Source of the DNA: Seriola aureovittata
Lineage: Eukaryota > Chordata > Actinopteri > Carangiformes > Carangidae
Assembly (NCBI RefSeq): GCF_021018895.1
Contig: NC_079366.1
Location: 28,358,770-28,422,769 of the forward strand
Length of the DNA stretch: 64,000 nt
Direction of reading: 5' to 3'
The notes under the pieces were generated by a model. That model made no database searches. It was given only the letters and a program-made list of their open reading frames with translations, and had not been told where the DNA came from. Both the position numbers and the translations under genes were made by a program. Shown here in pieces: positions 1-12,823 of this stretch. Each line of letters begins with the position of its first letter. The stretch's first letter is position 1.

Positions 1-1498
1 CAGAACTGCTAGATTTCTGATCAACATATATATTACCTATACTACTTTTCTAATAATATATTAATATATGGACACAGAACATTCAACCACAAGCTGCCAG
101 TTGTTTGTTTGTTTGTTTGTTTCCTAAAAACATGGCTGTGTTTACCAAAGAACAAGGTACATACGTTGATAAAATGTAAACAGTATATAATTGAATTCAT
201 GCATTTATTTATTATGTAACACTACAGTACAACCCCTCATGTCAAGTGGTAGTAAACATACTTTTAGTTTGCTACCAGGGGGATACTGCAAAACAACCTG
301 CATCAGTCAGTGTTTATTATCATATGCGCAATTAAAAACAAGTTTACCTGTAGCATTAAATTCTGCCACTCCTAATGTCATCTATCGATAAGGAAACATA
401 TAGTATAAAAATGAAGTATAAAAATAAAAGAAAAACAATACATAAAATATCAGGAGAACACTATGTACAATAACAGTAGTAAACACAACACTGTAATTAC
501 CTTATCAACTCGTTATGGCTAACGGGTTAGCTCACAGTTGCCTATTTGCATACTCTGCAGATATGGAGCAACATTAGCATTCATTTAGAGAGATGTTTTT
601 GGCCACTTGATTAATTTGAGACCAATATTTATTCTACTTTAAGCTCTGTTTTTAGTCTGGTTCTTTAGCTGCTAAATGCTAAACAGTTCACCAGCTAGTC
701 GCTAGCTTTGTCAGTCTGCCGTTTGGTGCTGCTCAGGTAGCATACAATAGATCTGTCAGAGCTTTTTACCTGATATATAAAGCTTCCTGTTGATGAAAGC
801 AGAGACGGTGGTTCAAAGTTAAAGCATTAAATTATGCAAAAAAACAACAACACACAATTAGCTGACAGGTGCTAAAAAAAAAGCTAGAGCTGAGGGGAAA
901 TTGAGCCTGATGATAATTCTGTGTGGGTCAATACAAGTGACCTTTCACGTTACACATCACGTCATGTGACACTATTGTTCTTGTAAAAATATCAAGTGCA
1001 GCTTTAATTCTTTTTCCTTTTAGGGAGTAAATAAACATGTGAACATTAAAAGAAAACAACATACAAAATGACCACAATGTCTAAAGGAAATGAAAAAGAA
1101 AAAAGACATCGTTTGAATTCTGCTTGCTAACTGAAGCCTAGTGAATGCTTTAATATGCTTTGACAGGAGCTGCACCATCAGGTAGTCATAGGGCCCATTA
1201 ATGCTGATGTGGTGCCGTGGCAGTGGAGTTCACCGCGGCAGCACTCAGACTTTCGTTATAAAGTCAAGACTCTCACAGACTCTCAACCCAGCAGTGAGAA
1301 CGCTGAGCAGATACAGTCTTTCACTGCGAGTTTCTTTATTTAACATGATCCTTTATTCCCAGCGAGGGCCTCTGTGGACCACACAGAAGGTGTATTGATA
1401 TGCATTCAACATCCACCACCAGCTGTGTGTGGTTGCACACATCTCAAGTGCTAGGCAGCTGACAGCTCTGCTAACTCACCTCACCTCGTGTTCTGACC

Positions 1499-1500
<2 letters not shown>
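1..1500. other. Intergenic, AT-rich; one dispersed repeat copy
   Basis: No exon is recognised. It contains a (GTTT) run at 101-122 and a diverged repeat at about 500-880 described separately. Open frames here are short and without family features. Confidence 0.6.
500..880. repeat. Dispersed repeat family A, copy 1
   Basis: Shares ordered blocks with about 4860-5230: aactcgtta, gagcaacattagc, ttagctctg, gctaaatgct, and ttcaccagctagt followed by gct. The blocks recur in the same order with indels, so these are two old copies of one interspersed element. I recognise the CACCAGCTAGT block as common in fish genomes but cannot name the family. Confidence 0.6.

Positions 1501-1553
<53 letters not shown>
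1501..1553 (+). repeat. (GT)n microsatellite
   Basis: Uninterrupted GT dinucleotides over about 53 bases. Confidence 0.97.
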
Positions 1554-1557
<4 letters not shown>

Positions 1558-1678
1558 AGAAGAACAGACAGCAGAGAAATTAAACCTATAATTATATGTC
1601 TTTCAGGCGCTTCTGTCTATTATTATATTAATTTCCATCATGTGTTTGGCGGGAAAATTAAGTCGTAAGCCTTCATCC

Positions 1679-1705
1679 ACACACACACACACACACACAC
1701 ACACA
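1679..1705 (+). repeat. (CA)n microsatellite
   Basis: About 13 CA units, complementary to the GT array 180 bp upstream, so the two could pair as an inverted repeat. Confidence 0.95.
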
Positions 1706-1984
1706 TGATTGAGTGATAACGTCTTTTCTTCTTTTCACCCATTCTTCTTCTCACTGGAGGAAGAGGTTTGTATCAGTCCGTCTCTATTCTATCTCCATTC
1801 AGTGCCATTTGTTGTAGACATATAAATATAACATTATCTATCATGAAGCATCAAGTTTCTACCATGGAAGCTAATGTGATTTTGAGTAAAGCAATTTCTA
1901 AAGCATTTGTCTGTAATGATGGGAAGCAGCGAAACCAAACCTACTCTCAGATAGCAAAATAACTCCAACCCACACTCGGGTTAA

Positions 1985-2165
1985 ATGCTTGTGTTTCTTC
2001 TGGCCCAGTAAACGCCTAGTTGCTACTTCCGCATCTGGACCAATTCTGGAACACCAGCTGTCAGCCAACACTGGAGGATACCAGCCAGAATCTGCCCAGA
2101 TGTGGAAGTATTTTAGGCCAGACTTGGACCGAGGACCTGGGCATATGTTGGGCCAGAACACCTTC
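1985..2165. repeat. Quasi-periodic repeat with cagatgtgg / tctgg words
   Basis: Short words such as tctggcc, tctggacca, cagatgtgga and gggccagaa recur irregularly in both orientations. This resembles low-copy satellite-like fish repeats built on CAGATGTGG. No coding signal. Confidence 0.45.
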
Positions 2166-2404
2166 TGGTGGTCTCTAATGCTAATTTTGTATGCTATGAC
2201 TGAGGTCCTTTCATCACACCTTTAATTTATTCAATGATCTAAGCATCTGAACATGTAGCTTTTTTCATTATGATGTCAAGGAGTAACTAAACCTTGGAGG
2301 TTTAACACCAAGAAAAACTTCTGATACGAGTGACGAAACATTTCAAAGCCACACAGCAAGTCCAGTTACATTTGATTTACTACTGCTAGAAAAAAAAAAC
2401 GAGT

Positions 2405-2894
2405 TAAGAGGTACTCTACGGTCTTTGAAGAGGTGAGGTTGGAAGATGTGGCAGTGCGAAGAGGAGGAAAGAAGCGAGAGAAGAAGTAAAATGTCTAATT
2501 AACCTGAAATGTGGGCGAAATAGTGAAGCGGCAAACAGGGGAAGAGAGCACAACGGGAGGAGCGTAAAAGTCGAGAAGAGGAGGTGAAGGTGTCAGTGGA
2601 GCAGCCGGGATAAACCCTGTGGGGGAGCTGCTGTATCTACCTCCTCAGGCAAAGAGAGAGAGAGGGGGGGGGGGGGGGGGGGGGGGATAACAAGGGAGCG
2701 AAAGAGAGAAGCAAGAGTGAAGGAGAAAGTGAGCAAACAAGAGAAAGAAAATAAAGAGAGACAAAAGGAATGCACAGAACAAAAAAACAACTACTTGTTT
2801 CTTGTTTTCAAATTGCCTTATTTTGTGTTGGAATGAGAACTTGTATATCCTAGAGGCTTGCTGCTGTAATATAATGTTATATGCACACGCACAC

Positions 2895-2931
<37 letters not shown>

Positions 2932-3360
2932 AACACACTCTGTGTACGCCGTAAAAGAATTGGGGAAGCCCTGCAGTTTATTGGGTCACTCCAGATTCCT
3001 CTGTGGATGAAATATGCTTTAATTTGTGCGGCGCTGGAGGGAGAGTCAATAGGAAACTTCTGCGTGAGACAGAGACGGAAAAGAAGGGTGAAGGAGGGAA
3101 GAGAAGCAGGAAGAGGAAGGAAGGAAGGAAGGAAGGGGTAAAAGTAGGAAGTGAAGGGCTGAGTGAGGAGGGAAAGGGAGAGAAGGAGGTTGAGGTGGAG
3201 GTGTGGATGGTGAGGATCGGGGAGGCAGGAGGAGAGGACCGTTTATAATTAAAGGAGAAAGGGAGCGAGGGAGGGAAGGAAAAGGAATGGGGGAGTAAGA
3301 GAAAAGACAGATGGGAGTAAGGATGAGAGTAAGGTGGGGAAAGAGGGAGGGAGTGTACGT
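2405..3360. repeat. Long purine-rich tract with G run and GGAA repeats
   Basis: The + strand is almost entirely A and G for most of 900 bases, broken near 2770-3050. It includes 23 consecutive G at 2664-2686, a CA array at 2883-2929 and GGAA repeats near 3113-3135. The opposite-strand frames (Leu/Ser/Pro-rich) are by-products. Confidence 0.85.
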
Positions 3361-3535
3361 CACGTTACTTTAGACTACGTTACATTGATCGTATTGCGTT
3401 ATATTATTACATTATTACATCATGATACATTATGTTACATTGTTACATTATGTTACGTTACATCACGTTACATTATATTATTTTCTTATGCTACATTGTG
3501 TTACATTGTTACATTGTGTTATGTTGCATTACTGC
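3358..3535 (+). repeat. Degenerate GTTACATT minisatellite
   Basis: Repeats of roughly 8-10 bases (gttacatt, attacat, gttacgttacat) in tandem with point changes. Plus-strand frames over it are artefacts. Confidence 0.8.
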
Positions 3536-4485
3536 AGCGCACTTCCATTGTCAGATTTACAGTTCTCATCATGTGGATTCCTACAGTGCCTAAGGACGCA
3601 ATTATTCACATCCATTAGGCGTGAACATGTTCAGTGGCTCATGGTTATATTCTCCTAGCCTGGTTTCTGACCTCTGACCTCTTCTTGTGCCGTCGCTCTT
3701 CAGTCCATTCAAACAACGGCGTGCATGAGATTAACACAGTTACATAAACTGTTGTAAATCAATATACAAAAAAACAACTCTTTATTCAACCTATTTCTTC
3801 TCTTGACATTCAAACATCAGCCACTACGATATCCCATCAATGCTTTGACATGGGGGGCAAAAAAACATTGTAAACCTTTTTGCCACCTGCTTTGCCAATA
3901 TTGTAATTGATTACGGTTATGCCAATAAAGCGACATTTCAAATTTAATTTGGAAGTGAGGACTCAAAGGGAGGGTGAGGCGGCGGGTTTCTGATGAAAGC
4001 AGAAAGAAATGGATAAGTAGGAAATTAAGAAGCAAGAAGGAAAAGGATAGAAGGAGTGAAGGGCGGTATTATACGGTGAAGAAGAGGGATAAAGTGCAGG
4101 GGTTGAGAAGGAAATGGCGAAATGAGGGGGAGTTAGAGAGAGCTTAGCAGGAGTGGGGGGGGAGGGAAAGGGAGGGTGGGTGATAAAGAGACAGGCTGAG
4201 GAGGAGAGGGAAGGGAAGGGGAGAGAGAAGGAATACGAGGAGAATCTCAAGCGCTCCACCCCTGGGTTCGGTCCATTGTCATGGTAACAGCAGTGAGGCG
4301 AGACGAGCGGCAGAAAGACAAACTCGCTCTCTCTCTCGTTCCCAGTATATCTCTCTGTCTCTCGCCCAGAGATTAGTAGACAGCTGATCTCGGTCCCTTG
4401 TTGCGTCTGTCTTCTTCTTCTCCTTCCAGATGAGAAATGGACTGACAGCAAGGAGACCAGTGGCTACAACACACACTGACCAGTC

Positions 4486-4517
<32 letters not shown>

Positions 4518-4860
4518 TCATTCATTCCTCTGCTCTCTCAGGAGTTTTGAACTTGCTCTTTAGGTTCACAATCATCCAGGGATTCACATACACTAACCTT
4601 TTCTTTTCTTTTCCAAACCTACACAGTAACAGTTCCACCTGGGAGCTGCACCTTGGAAATCCAACTCTCTATTTCTGCCTGACAGCTGCTCCGCCACAGC
4701 TACAGGCAAGTCACTGCCTTGCTCAGCGGCACTCGGTTAAAGCCATTGGTTAATATAAACAAAAAGAACAAAACAATCTGTATGAACTTACTTAAACCTG
4801 CAAATAGCTGTTTTTTGGCCACTTGGAGGAAGTGGAAACAGGTTGTGAATGTCGCCTTGA
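3536..4860. other. Intergenic; purine-rich block and GT array
   Basis: 3960-4250 is purine-rich like 2405-3360. A (GT)n array lies at 4489-4517. No exon with splice sites plus a family match was found. Confidence 0.6.
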
Positions 4861-5230
4861 TAAACAATCACCTTTTAAACTCGTTAGCAAACAGTTGCTT
4901 ATTTATATAAGTCGAGGAGCAACATTAGCTTTTATTTTGAGTTGTATCTCTGGTTACCTGGCAAATGTAAGTCCAGTATTCCCGCTTCTTTTAGCTCTGA
5001 TTTTGTATCTGGCTCTGAAGTTGCTAAATGCTCCACCATGTTCACCAGCTAGTTGCTATTAAACTGCGCCTGTCTTGCTGTTTGATGCTCGGCCGCTAGT
5101 ATAGAGTGGATTTGTAGGGCTTTCTGCTGGGGACGAGAGCGGTGAGCGTGAACCAGAACAGCCAAACTATGTGCTGAAGCTCCGTAAAGCCAAGCGGAGC
5201 TGCAACTTCGAGTTATTCTCCGTCAGTTCA
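4860..5230. repeat. Dispersed repeat family A, copy 2
   Basis: Same ordered blocks as 500-880, including gagcaacattagct, tgctaaatgct and gttcaccagctagttgct, then a tail with gaagctccgtaaagccaagcgg. Interspersed element of unknown class. Confidence 0.6.
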
Positions 5231-7425
5231 TCACTGACACATAGTGTAAAATATTGGTTATAGCTGCTTTAAAAAATATAGTATTAGTATTAAGTTAATT
5301 TTAACCATGCACCTACATTTAGCAAATAATAAAGAATGAACTATATTTGAACTAAAAAAAAAAAGAAAAAAGAAAAAGGAAAACACAAGTCTTCACTCAG
5401 TCAAAATAAAAGCTGCACAGCTGTTGTGTGGGAGAATACATGTCTTCCCAAGGAGAACGAGAGAATCAGTCACTTTAGTTTAGCAAATGTGTCAAAACAT
5501 ATACGAGTCTTGTCTATCAGGAGCAAAGGAGGAAGAAGTGCAACCATGTTACAGAGCCACAAAGTTCACAGAGGGAGGGAGTTGAAGTTGATGGATGGGT
5601 AAACAATGCGTCTGACTTTAACACGGCAGACAATATTGGATTATTTCATCATGACCTCAGCCGCCAGACCTTAACAAAGTAATAATTTGTAACCTTTCCT
5701 TAAACCTGTCAAAGTCATTTCTGAGTACAAGCCAAGCTAAATCTGAACCATGGTGTTGTCAGATCATGAAACAGATTTATTTACAGGGATTTCTAACTGT
5801 TATCTTGGTGCTGATGGGAGCATCAGATCAGAGAAAACACACAAACGACATCCTCCTCATTTCAACTGGTTGATTTGCCCATATACAGACGGGAGGAGGC
5901 CCAGATGAAACTAAAGTTGGTCTGATTGTCTACGATAGGAATAAAAGTCATAATAGCTCAGCAGGTCATTCTGTATCATTTTAAAGTAAATAGAACAATT
6001 TGAGTTTAATACACCACAGGTCTTTATTTCCTCGACACTGAAGGATTTTTCTTACACCTTTTTCTTTTGCTTCACATGCCTTCAAAAAGTAATCAGAGAG
6101 TTTTGGATCATATTCTTTGTAGTAGCTATATTTCACATTTTATGCCCATTAACTTTTGATGGAATAAACCTGTAAATGACTGAACTTGCCCGACCCTGAC
6201 AATGTCATTACCTGTGCCCTAATAACATGTCTGCTTCCATCTATTTATCCATACACAGATGGGTTTCATGCCAGCTGCCTTCATCTCAGCATTCAACCTG
6301 CCCCAGTCCCTCTGCAAAAAAAAGAAAAGAAAGGAAAAGCCCAGTGCATTATGGTCCATGAATCAGAATCAGAATGGCTGAGTGGTTTATACAGTGAAGA
6401 AAAAAAAAAAGAAAAAAAGCTTTTACCATAGGGGTGCCAGCAGAAATGCATCACATGCAGCCTGAAATGCACTCCAGCAGGAGGCGAACAGAAAGTAGCT
6501 CAGCGGAAATGAATGCGAGGATCATAAAAATGTCCCCAACACGGTAACGGATTACACAGCAAACTTAAAATGTGCTATAGCAGCAGATCTTCGACGGCAA
6601 AGTGGTGTAGTGTGACGATTAGCAGCCCGGGGCCTAATCAATGTGAATGAGCTGGAGCTAATGATGAACACATCCCCCTGCTCTCTAACTCTTTGCCTCG
6701 GCTCCTGTTTGTGTTACGTTCCCGCCACTTTGTTTTACGCGCCGCTCATCTTTCACTGGACTTCTGTCGGTTCGCAGCGGCTCTGACGTATGACCCTTTT
6801 AGTGGCTTTAAATGTTGGAGATATGTAACAAAGCTCATTATCATAAAAGCTTGAACACCCACGATCTCTTGAGTTGTGTATCCAGTCTTGAAACGCTGCG
6901 TTGGAAGGATGCGGCTCCTCAACGGCTCATTTCAGACAGCGCCATGCGTCACCTGCCACGGCGGCGGTCCTAGACTCTGGAGGGGCCCAGGCAAAAAAAG
7001 TCCATTGAAGCTCATCGACCCCCCGTGTCAGGTTTTGTTGATTAAAAGGACACGGGAACGTCAGAAATCCAACTGAGCAACACAGGAAGAAAACAGAAGT
7101 GCTACAGCAAACGGGACAAACTGACAAAGACAAAGCGGAGCACAGAGACTAAATAGACACAAGGGAGGCAGGGGTAATTGAAGACAGGTGAAACACATTA
7201 GGGCGGGGCAAACAATCAACAACGAGGGAAACAGGACAAAGACAGGAAGTAAAGAAAAAAAAAGGGAAGTAATACAAAATAAAACAGGAAATGAAACAAA
7301 CGTCCAAACATAAGAGAGTCCGACAAAGTCCAAAAATGTACAAACAAAAAGTGACGCTACAATTTACAGATGTTCCCTGAATGCCTTACAAGCAGGCGTT
7401 TGGTAGATGCTAGCTACAGCACACA
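5231..7425. other. Intergenic; nothing coding recognised
   Basis: AT-rich unique-looking sequence with short A runs. The 6575-6700 stretch (near gcctaatcaatgtgaatgag and gctggagctaatgatgaac) has balanced composition and homeodomain-like TAAT words. It could be a conserved noncoding element, but that is only an impression. Confidence 0.4.
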
Positions 7426-7429
7426 TAGT

Positions 7430-7575
7430 TAGGGCCCCAGTTAGGGGGGTTTGGGGGCAACAGCAGGGCACTGTCTTTATGGGCATTTCAAGGGGGTTTA
7501 TAGTTGTCATTGCAAAATATCCGGACATTAGGAGCCATCAGGGGCCCCAAGCATTTGCCTGCTTTACCTCTGCTG
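7430..7575 (+). repeat. Dispersed GGGGCCCC repeat, copy 1
   Basis: Contains agggccccag, ggggcaacag, ggggccccaagcatttgcctgc. The second part recurs at about 39690-39810 (catcaggggcccc then ggtttgcct), and reversed near 15970-16060. A dispersed family whose name I do not know. Confidence 0.5.
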
Positions 7576-8579
7576 ATGGTACGCCTCCGTGCAAGTGCCC
7601 TCTGAACACCCTAACTGAATTTTCCGGCTTCCACGTATCACTTGGCTCGAGTGATTCTCCCCCAAGAAGAAATTCAGCCCCTCACAACACCACAGAGGGC
7701 GGTTGTTATTTGTCAGATTGTCTAAGCTGCCGTAGTTACTCATCTGTTGCCTGTAGCTGCTGCTAACTGATCTCCTGTTACTGATGTTCTGCCCGTCTGC
7801 CGTATTTACTTGGATCTGTTTGCCTGTTCTGTGTAAATCTCTCCCCGTAAACTGTCTGTTTGTGTTTTAACGCCGCCTAAAGAGCCTGCTTTTGTTATCA
7901 CAGTGTGATTTGTGTTTTCAAAACCCTCCTCGGATTCTAATTAGACGTGTCGACCTAAAGATTGTTTGCCAAACTTCTTCCACTTCACACTTACTGAGGC
8001 TCCCGTGGCTGAGAAGTCTGGTTCGGTTTTTGGTTCAAAGGAAAGTTGAGGCTTTCTAGTAAGTTGAATCACATTGTGATATGGGTATTGATAAACAACC
8101 ATATAAACCTTACTGTGAGTTATAGCACAATAAACCTTATTGCCTCTCACAGACAGCAGCATATTCTGTTTTCTAACATTATATTTTTGGCAGGTGACCC
8201 CTGGAATAAGATTTCCTCTTCTGTGGAAACAGGGCGACTACTTAATAGAGTGTCTCCCTGCAGGGCGGACAGCAGGCAGGGTGGCAAAGGACCCGCCTGA
8301 CCCTAAACTCCATTAGTCATCCCAGTCCCGAGCCTCAGAACCTTTTTCCCACAGGCGCACGGCCGGCCGGGCCAGATGCACCGTTGCCTGAGCAACAGGA
8401 ATGTGAGCGAACTGCAGAACGCGAGAGCCGAGTCGCCGGGATGGCTGAGGATTGGCATCTTGCGGGGCTACGGCGGAGCATGTGCCCGCGGGAAAATGAA
8501 AAAATGTCAAGAGAGATTAGAGTGGAGGGGGGAGGTGGAGGGGAGATGGAGACTGCAAAGCGATCTGGAAAGGTGTCTG

Positions 8580-8582
<3 letters not shown>
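7576..8582. other. Intergenic; ends in a GC-richer patch with an X-box-like palindrome
   Basis: 7576-8200 shows nothing definite. 8200-8500 is GC-richer and not repetitive by eye, with GTTGCCTGAGCAAC at 8383-8396. It may be a regulatory or unrecognised 5' region, but no gene is visible nearby. Confidence 0.4.
8383..8396. promoter_or_regulatory. Candidate X-box (RFX-type) palindrome
   Basis: GTTGCCTGAGCAAC is an imperfect inverted repeat matching the RFX consensus GTNRCC-N-GYAAC. Sequence match only; binding is not shown and such sites also occur by chance. Confidence 0.35.
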
Positions 8583-8583
<1 letters not shown>

Positions 8584-8610
<27 letters not shown>

Positions 8611-8758
8611 TTTTGGGGAAGACAGCTTTGTGTGTGTTAGTGTGTGCAGAGAGAAGGATTTGTAGGTGTGTGTTTTCATGCTTCACTGACTCGCTGCTCC
8701 ACCACCTGCCAGCTTGTTTGCAAGCGTGTGTGTGTGCGTGTGTGTGTGTGTGTGTGTG
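8584..8758 (+). repeat. Two (GT)n microsatellites
   Basis: GT arrays at about 8584-8611 and 8725-8758 (the latter with a GC interruption), separated by a short unique stretch. Confidence 0.95.
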
Positions 8759-10044
8759 CTCATGCATGTTCATATCAGTGCTGGTTATACTGTATGAAGT
8801 CACGTCGCTGTAGTTCATTTTATTCTGCAGAGTAGTAGCTTAAATAGAAGCCCACCACCTCCATCTCCAGTCCAAAGCCTTAGGTGCACAGATCAGTAGT
8901 AACACAACAGCAGTAACAACATCTGCCTACCCATCCAAAGCTGACTAATTAACACACTGCATGTTGTTTGTTTGTTCTCTGCAGGCCGACCTCACAAGGT
9001 CAAGAAATAGTCCCAAACATAACCCGACGTAAAACCACAAACTTACATTTTTTAAACTTTCTTTTTTTTAACAAATTAAACAAACCAGATTAGAGTTGTT
9101 AAAGTAAGTACAGAAGCACCTGCTACTGATCCGCCATTTTTAAAAGTCCTCTCAGGCAAAATTTAAACTATGTAGAAAATCTCTGCTATTAATATTTTGT
9201 TTAACATGGTTTTCTTACAGCATATAGAAATGTTAACAAGGTTAAAAACTTGATTTTTCACTCAGAGTTTCCTCATAGCGGATTGCTGGATTTTGAGTTC
9301 TAATTACAGGCTTTTTGTGAGATTAAAGCATCTTTCCAATTATTCTGGTTAAAAATTCGAAAAAAAAACCTTCTTCCCCAGCAACAAGTGACGGAGGCAT
9401 TTCCAGCCCCTCAGTACACACCACGCTTATTCTTTGAGAAATGTTTGCAAATCAAATTGTGGCAGCAACAAGTCCTAAAAAAAAAAAACAAGAGCAGTGT
9501 GCAAGTGAAAACCCACTTTATCAGTGAAATTCAGACTGATCAGATTAATCCACCAGGGTAGGCTCCCTGCACCCTGAGGTGTCCTTTATAATTGGTTCAG
9601 ATCTGATCTCAGCATCTGAGCTGGGAAGCCTCACATCTGCATCACTGCCCCATTGAATCCGAGGATTGATTAGATAAAATTAAAGTGCTGTTTGTTTTTT
9701 TCTCTGGTTTCAATGGGAGCATGAGATTCTCACAACAGATCACAACTTTCAGGTGGAAAATTGGGTCCAGCTGCTGGTCCTCACAGGGAAGTTGGAGGGC
9801 GAGGCCACTTGTCTTTCTCGGGAGACTTTTTTCAGGTAGGTGGTTAAACCTGTTGCAATAGGCTGTTTTCAGTAGCAGCCACTATCTCCTCTCTTACTGG
9901 CAATTTCACAATAATATAAACCTCTCATAGTGTTTCTTCTTCCATCTTAATAAATACGTGCACATGCCTTCATCTGTCAGGAGGAACACATCTCCAACTA
10001 GAATGGGACTTAGTAGAGCACACAGCTGCTCCGCCAAGGCTGAA
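8759..10044. other. Intergenic; no feature recognised
   Basis: AT-rich sequence with short poly-A runs. No exon, RNA gene or clear repeat was recognised. Confidence 0.5.
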
Positions 10045-10382
10045 CATTTTCTTCCACCAGATCCATATCATCATCTGGATCTGTACCTAATTGTACAAAC
10101 TCGTAGATCTCACCACCAAGTTTTTTTTTTTTTTTTGCATCGTGATCCAAACATTATTTCCTGAGAAACTGACGAAAATCTCAAAAACTGTCAAAAACTA
10201 TTCTCACATTCTTGGGGAAAGTCACCCAAATCAAATGGGTTCGTCCCTGGCCGGTTGCCCCACCCTGCAAAGTTTGGTCCAAATCGGTTCAGTACTTTTT
10301 GCATAATCCTGCTGACAAACAAACAAACAAACAAACCAACACGCAAACAAACACCGGTGACAACATGACCTCCTCGGTGGAG
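10045..10382 (-). repeat. Interspersed repeat ending in the ggcggaggt-type motif
   Basis: The + strand runs from ccaccagatccatatcatcatctg through aatcggttcagtactttttgc to a (CAAA)n stretch and ends cctcctcggtggaggt. Read on the minus strand it starts acctccaccgagg and continues with gtttgtttg, like a very common fish element beginning acctccgccaaggagg. A fragment of the same start is seen at 25097-25130. Class not certain. Confidence 0.6.
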
Positions 10383-10643
10383 GTCCAGGCCCAAACATGT
10401 AATAGAGAATGCATTTGGGTTCATGGCCGTTTGACAGTTCACCTGACAAAGCATTGGTCATCATCAAAGCCTGTGTTGCCCCACACAATTTCCTGGTCCA
10501 CACTGATGACACCGTGGAAGAGCTATACTACAGGTACCTGCAAATCACACTGGTTGACAGCTTTGCCTCAGATGGATGGGTGCGAGCTGTTGAGTGGGGA
10601 GCAAGTGTTTCACATGTGACACCTGAATACAGGATCCTGTATG

Positions 10644-10646
<3 letters not shown>

Positions 10647-10681
<35 letters not shown>
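10647..10681 (+). repeat. (GA)n microsatellite
   Basis: About 17 GA units. Confidence 0.95.
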
Positions 10682-10683
<2 letters not shown>

Positions 10684-12789
10684 GGCTATATTGTTTGTCA
10701 AGAGACAATTTCAAAGGCTATTTTCTCTCTGAGGCCGGGATGCTGCCATACCGGGAGGCAGTTGTTCAGCAAGGAACTCTGCCCTCAGGATGACAAGCTA
10801 TTTTTGTTTTCTCTTATGTTTACTGTTCAGTGTTAGATTATTCATGAATTCGCTGTATAACTTAAATGTTTGGATAATCAGCAAAGCAGTCTGCCTATTC
10901 CAGTTACTTAATACAGTGCAATTTCATTTCTTTATTCATTATATTTGACAAAAAAAAAAAGTGCAACACTAAGTATTCCCTACACATGGGGCAGCAGGAT
11001 GAGAGGAGGTGGAGGAAGATGGAGGCTCTGTAGGGGGGTGGGGGGGGGTGGATTTGTGGCTTAGAAGGATGTAGTGGAGGCTGAAATCCCTCTTGGGTTG
11101 GAGAGGCAGGGAAAGACCAAACAGGGGAATTGGAAGCTCCCTGATCTGCCTCCTGCAGAAAGGTTGCAATTATACTCTCACTTATACAAGCAATACGAGA
11201 ATTAAACAGTTGTGTTGCTTCGCTGGTTTTAGTTCAGTTAAACTTGCCCGTAATAACGACAGCATTCACATGGAGCAGATGAGGTACCGCGATGCTTAGC
11301 GTAATGAAATGATCAAAGTCGGACTCGGTGCTTTAAGAATTCAGAGAGCCGCTCTCCCACTTTTCCTCTTCACACAGACTGATCTGTCTCGTAGCTGTTT
11401 CCACTTTCTAATGGCAATTTTCATTATCTGAGTTGAGTGCAGTTTAAATTTCGTTCTAAGCATTTTCAGTGGCATTCCTATCTGAATGAAAAGGTGACAA
11501 TCTATCCTCAATATCCCTAAATATAACTTGAATCATCTGCGTTTACGTAACAGACCATGTTTGCGGCCTTGAGGCTCTTTTATGCTTAAACTTAGGAACA
11601 GACACAGATTCTGTCCGTGCTCTTCGTTTATTTCATCTGTATTTGTTTTATATAAAGCTTTCAGATATGGACATAAAGGAGCAGTGCCATCGGAAATCGT
11701 TGGGGGGCAGTTTAGCCTTCAAGCAAGACCGAGACACGATCAAAGGAACTTTTTGAGGAGAGGTTATGATACGTATTTGATGGCCTCACAGACCGCCGCC
11801 GCCGCCTACAGCGCTGCCTCAACTTTTACCTCGACTGTCATAATGTTTGTTTTTGTCAGACACTTTTGAGTCCTGGCTGCCCTCTAGTGGACGTATTGCT
11901 TAATATCCATGACAACGTAAATGATGCATCACAGTATGTGGGGAGTGACGGTTACATCATTTGAAAGCACTGTTATGCCCCGCCCTTGAGTGGCCCCAAG
12001 GGGGTCGCACAACCTTCCACCAGTGATCCAAATCAGACTCACAACACAACACAAAAATTATTGGCTTATTGGATTTGATTTAATGAAAGTCTTAAGGATT
12101 ATAAGTTTAAAAACGTTTCAGTGGTGAGGGAGGGTGTTTACTGTCAGGTACCCTTCAATTCAACATCTATGTGTGGCCTCAAGTTTGGGGCAGTCTCCCA
12201 GCATGCCACTGTCCTGACCTGTTTGTGTCCTTCCTCTGACTTGGACGGATCATCAAGATTCAGGAGTCGACGTACCCATTATAGAAAGTTTCCTGTCTTT
12301 AAATACTGATGTGATCAAAGTTGCCTGAAGAATAATTTTGTCCTAGAAGTCATTTTTTCTTTTGATTGGCTCCATTACTGAAACCATGTGGAATGAGGCT
12401 AATTTGTAGCATTTGAACTGACAGCTAACAGAAAAGGCTCCAATCCAAAAATTGTTTTTCTCTGAGCCAGTCAGGCTTCAGTACAGAGAATAAATATTAC
12501 CTTAACGACAGTGCAATTACTTGGGAGAAGAAAAAAAAAAGGGAATATTTTTTATACCCCACTAAGCCTCTCTGTATTAGAAAACAAAACTATAAAGGAT
12601 GAATAATACAGGACCTTCACTCTCTCCTGCAAACAGATTTTAACTCGGTGCATTCAGAATAATAATTACTGAGGTCGTGTTCACCAACAACCTTCTTCTG
12701 CACAGTGTCGGCTCCTTTCTCTTGTTGTTTCCAAATCCTCTGAGCATTGGCATGTGTTTTCAGCTCAGAGTGCCAAATACAAAAAACAA

Positions 12790-12823
<34 letters not shown>

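Noticed and set aside
3963..4451. 162-codon minus-strand frame
   Set aside because: Ser/Pro/Leu-rich translation of a purine-rich tract, no recognisable domain.
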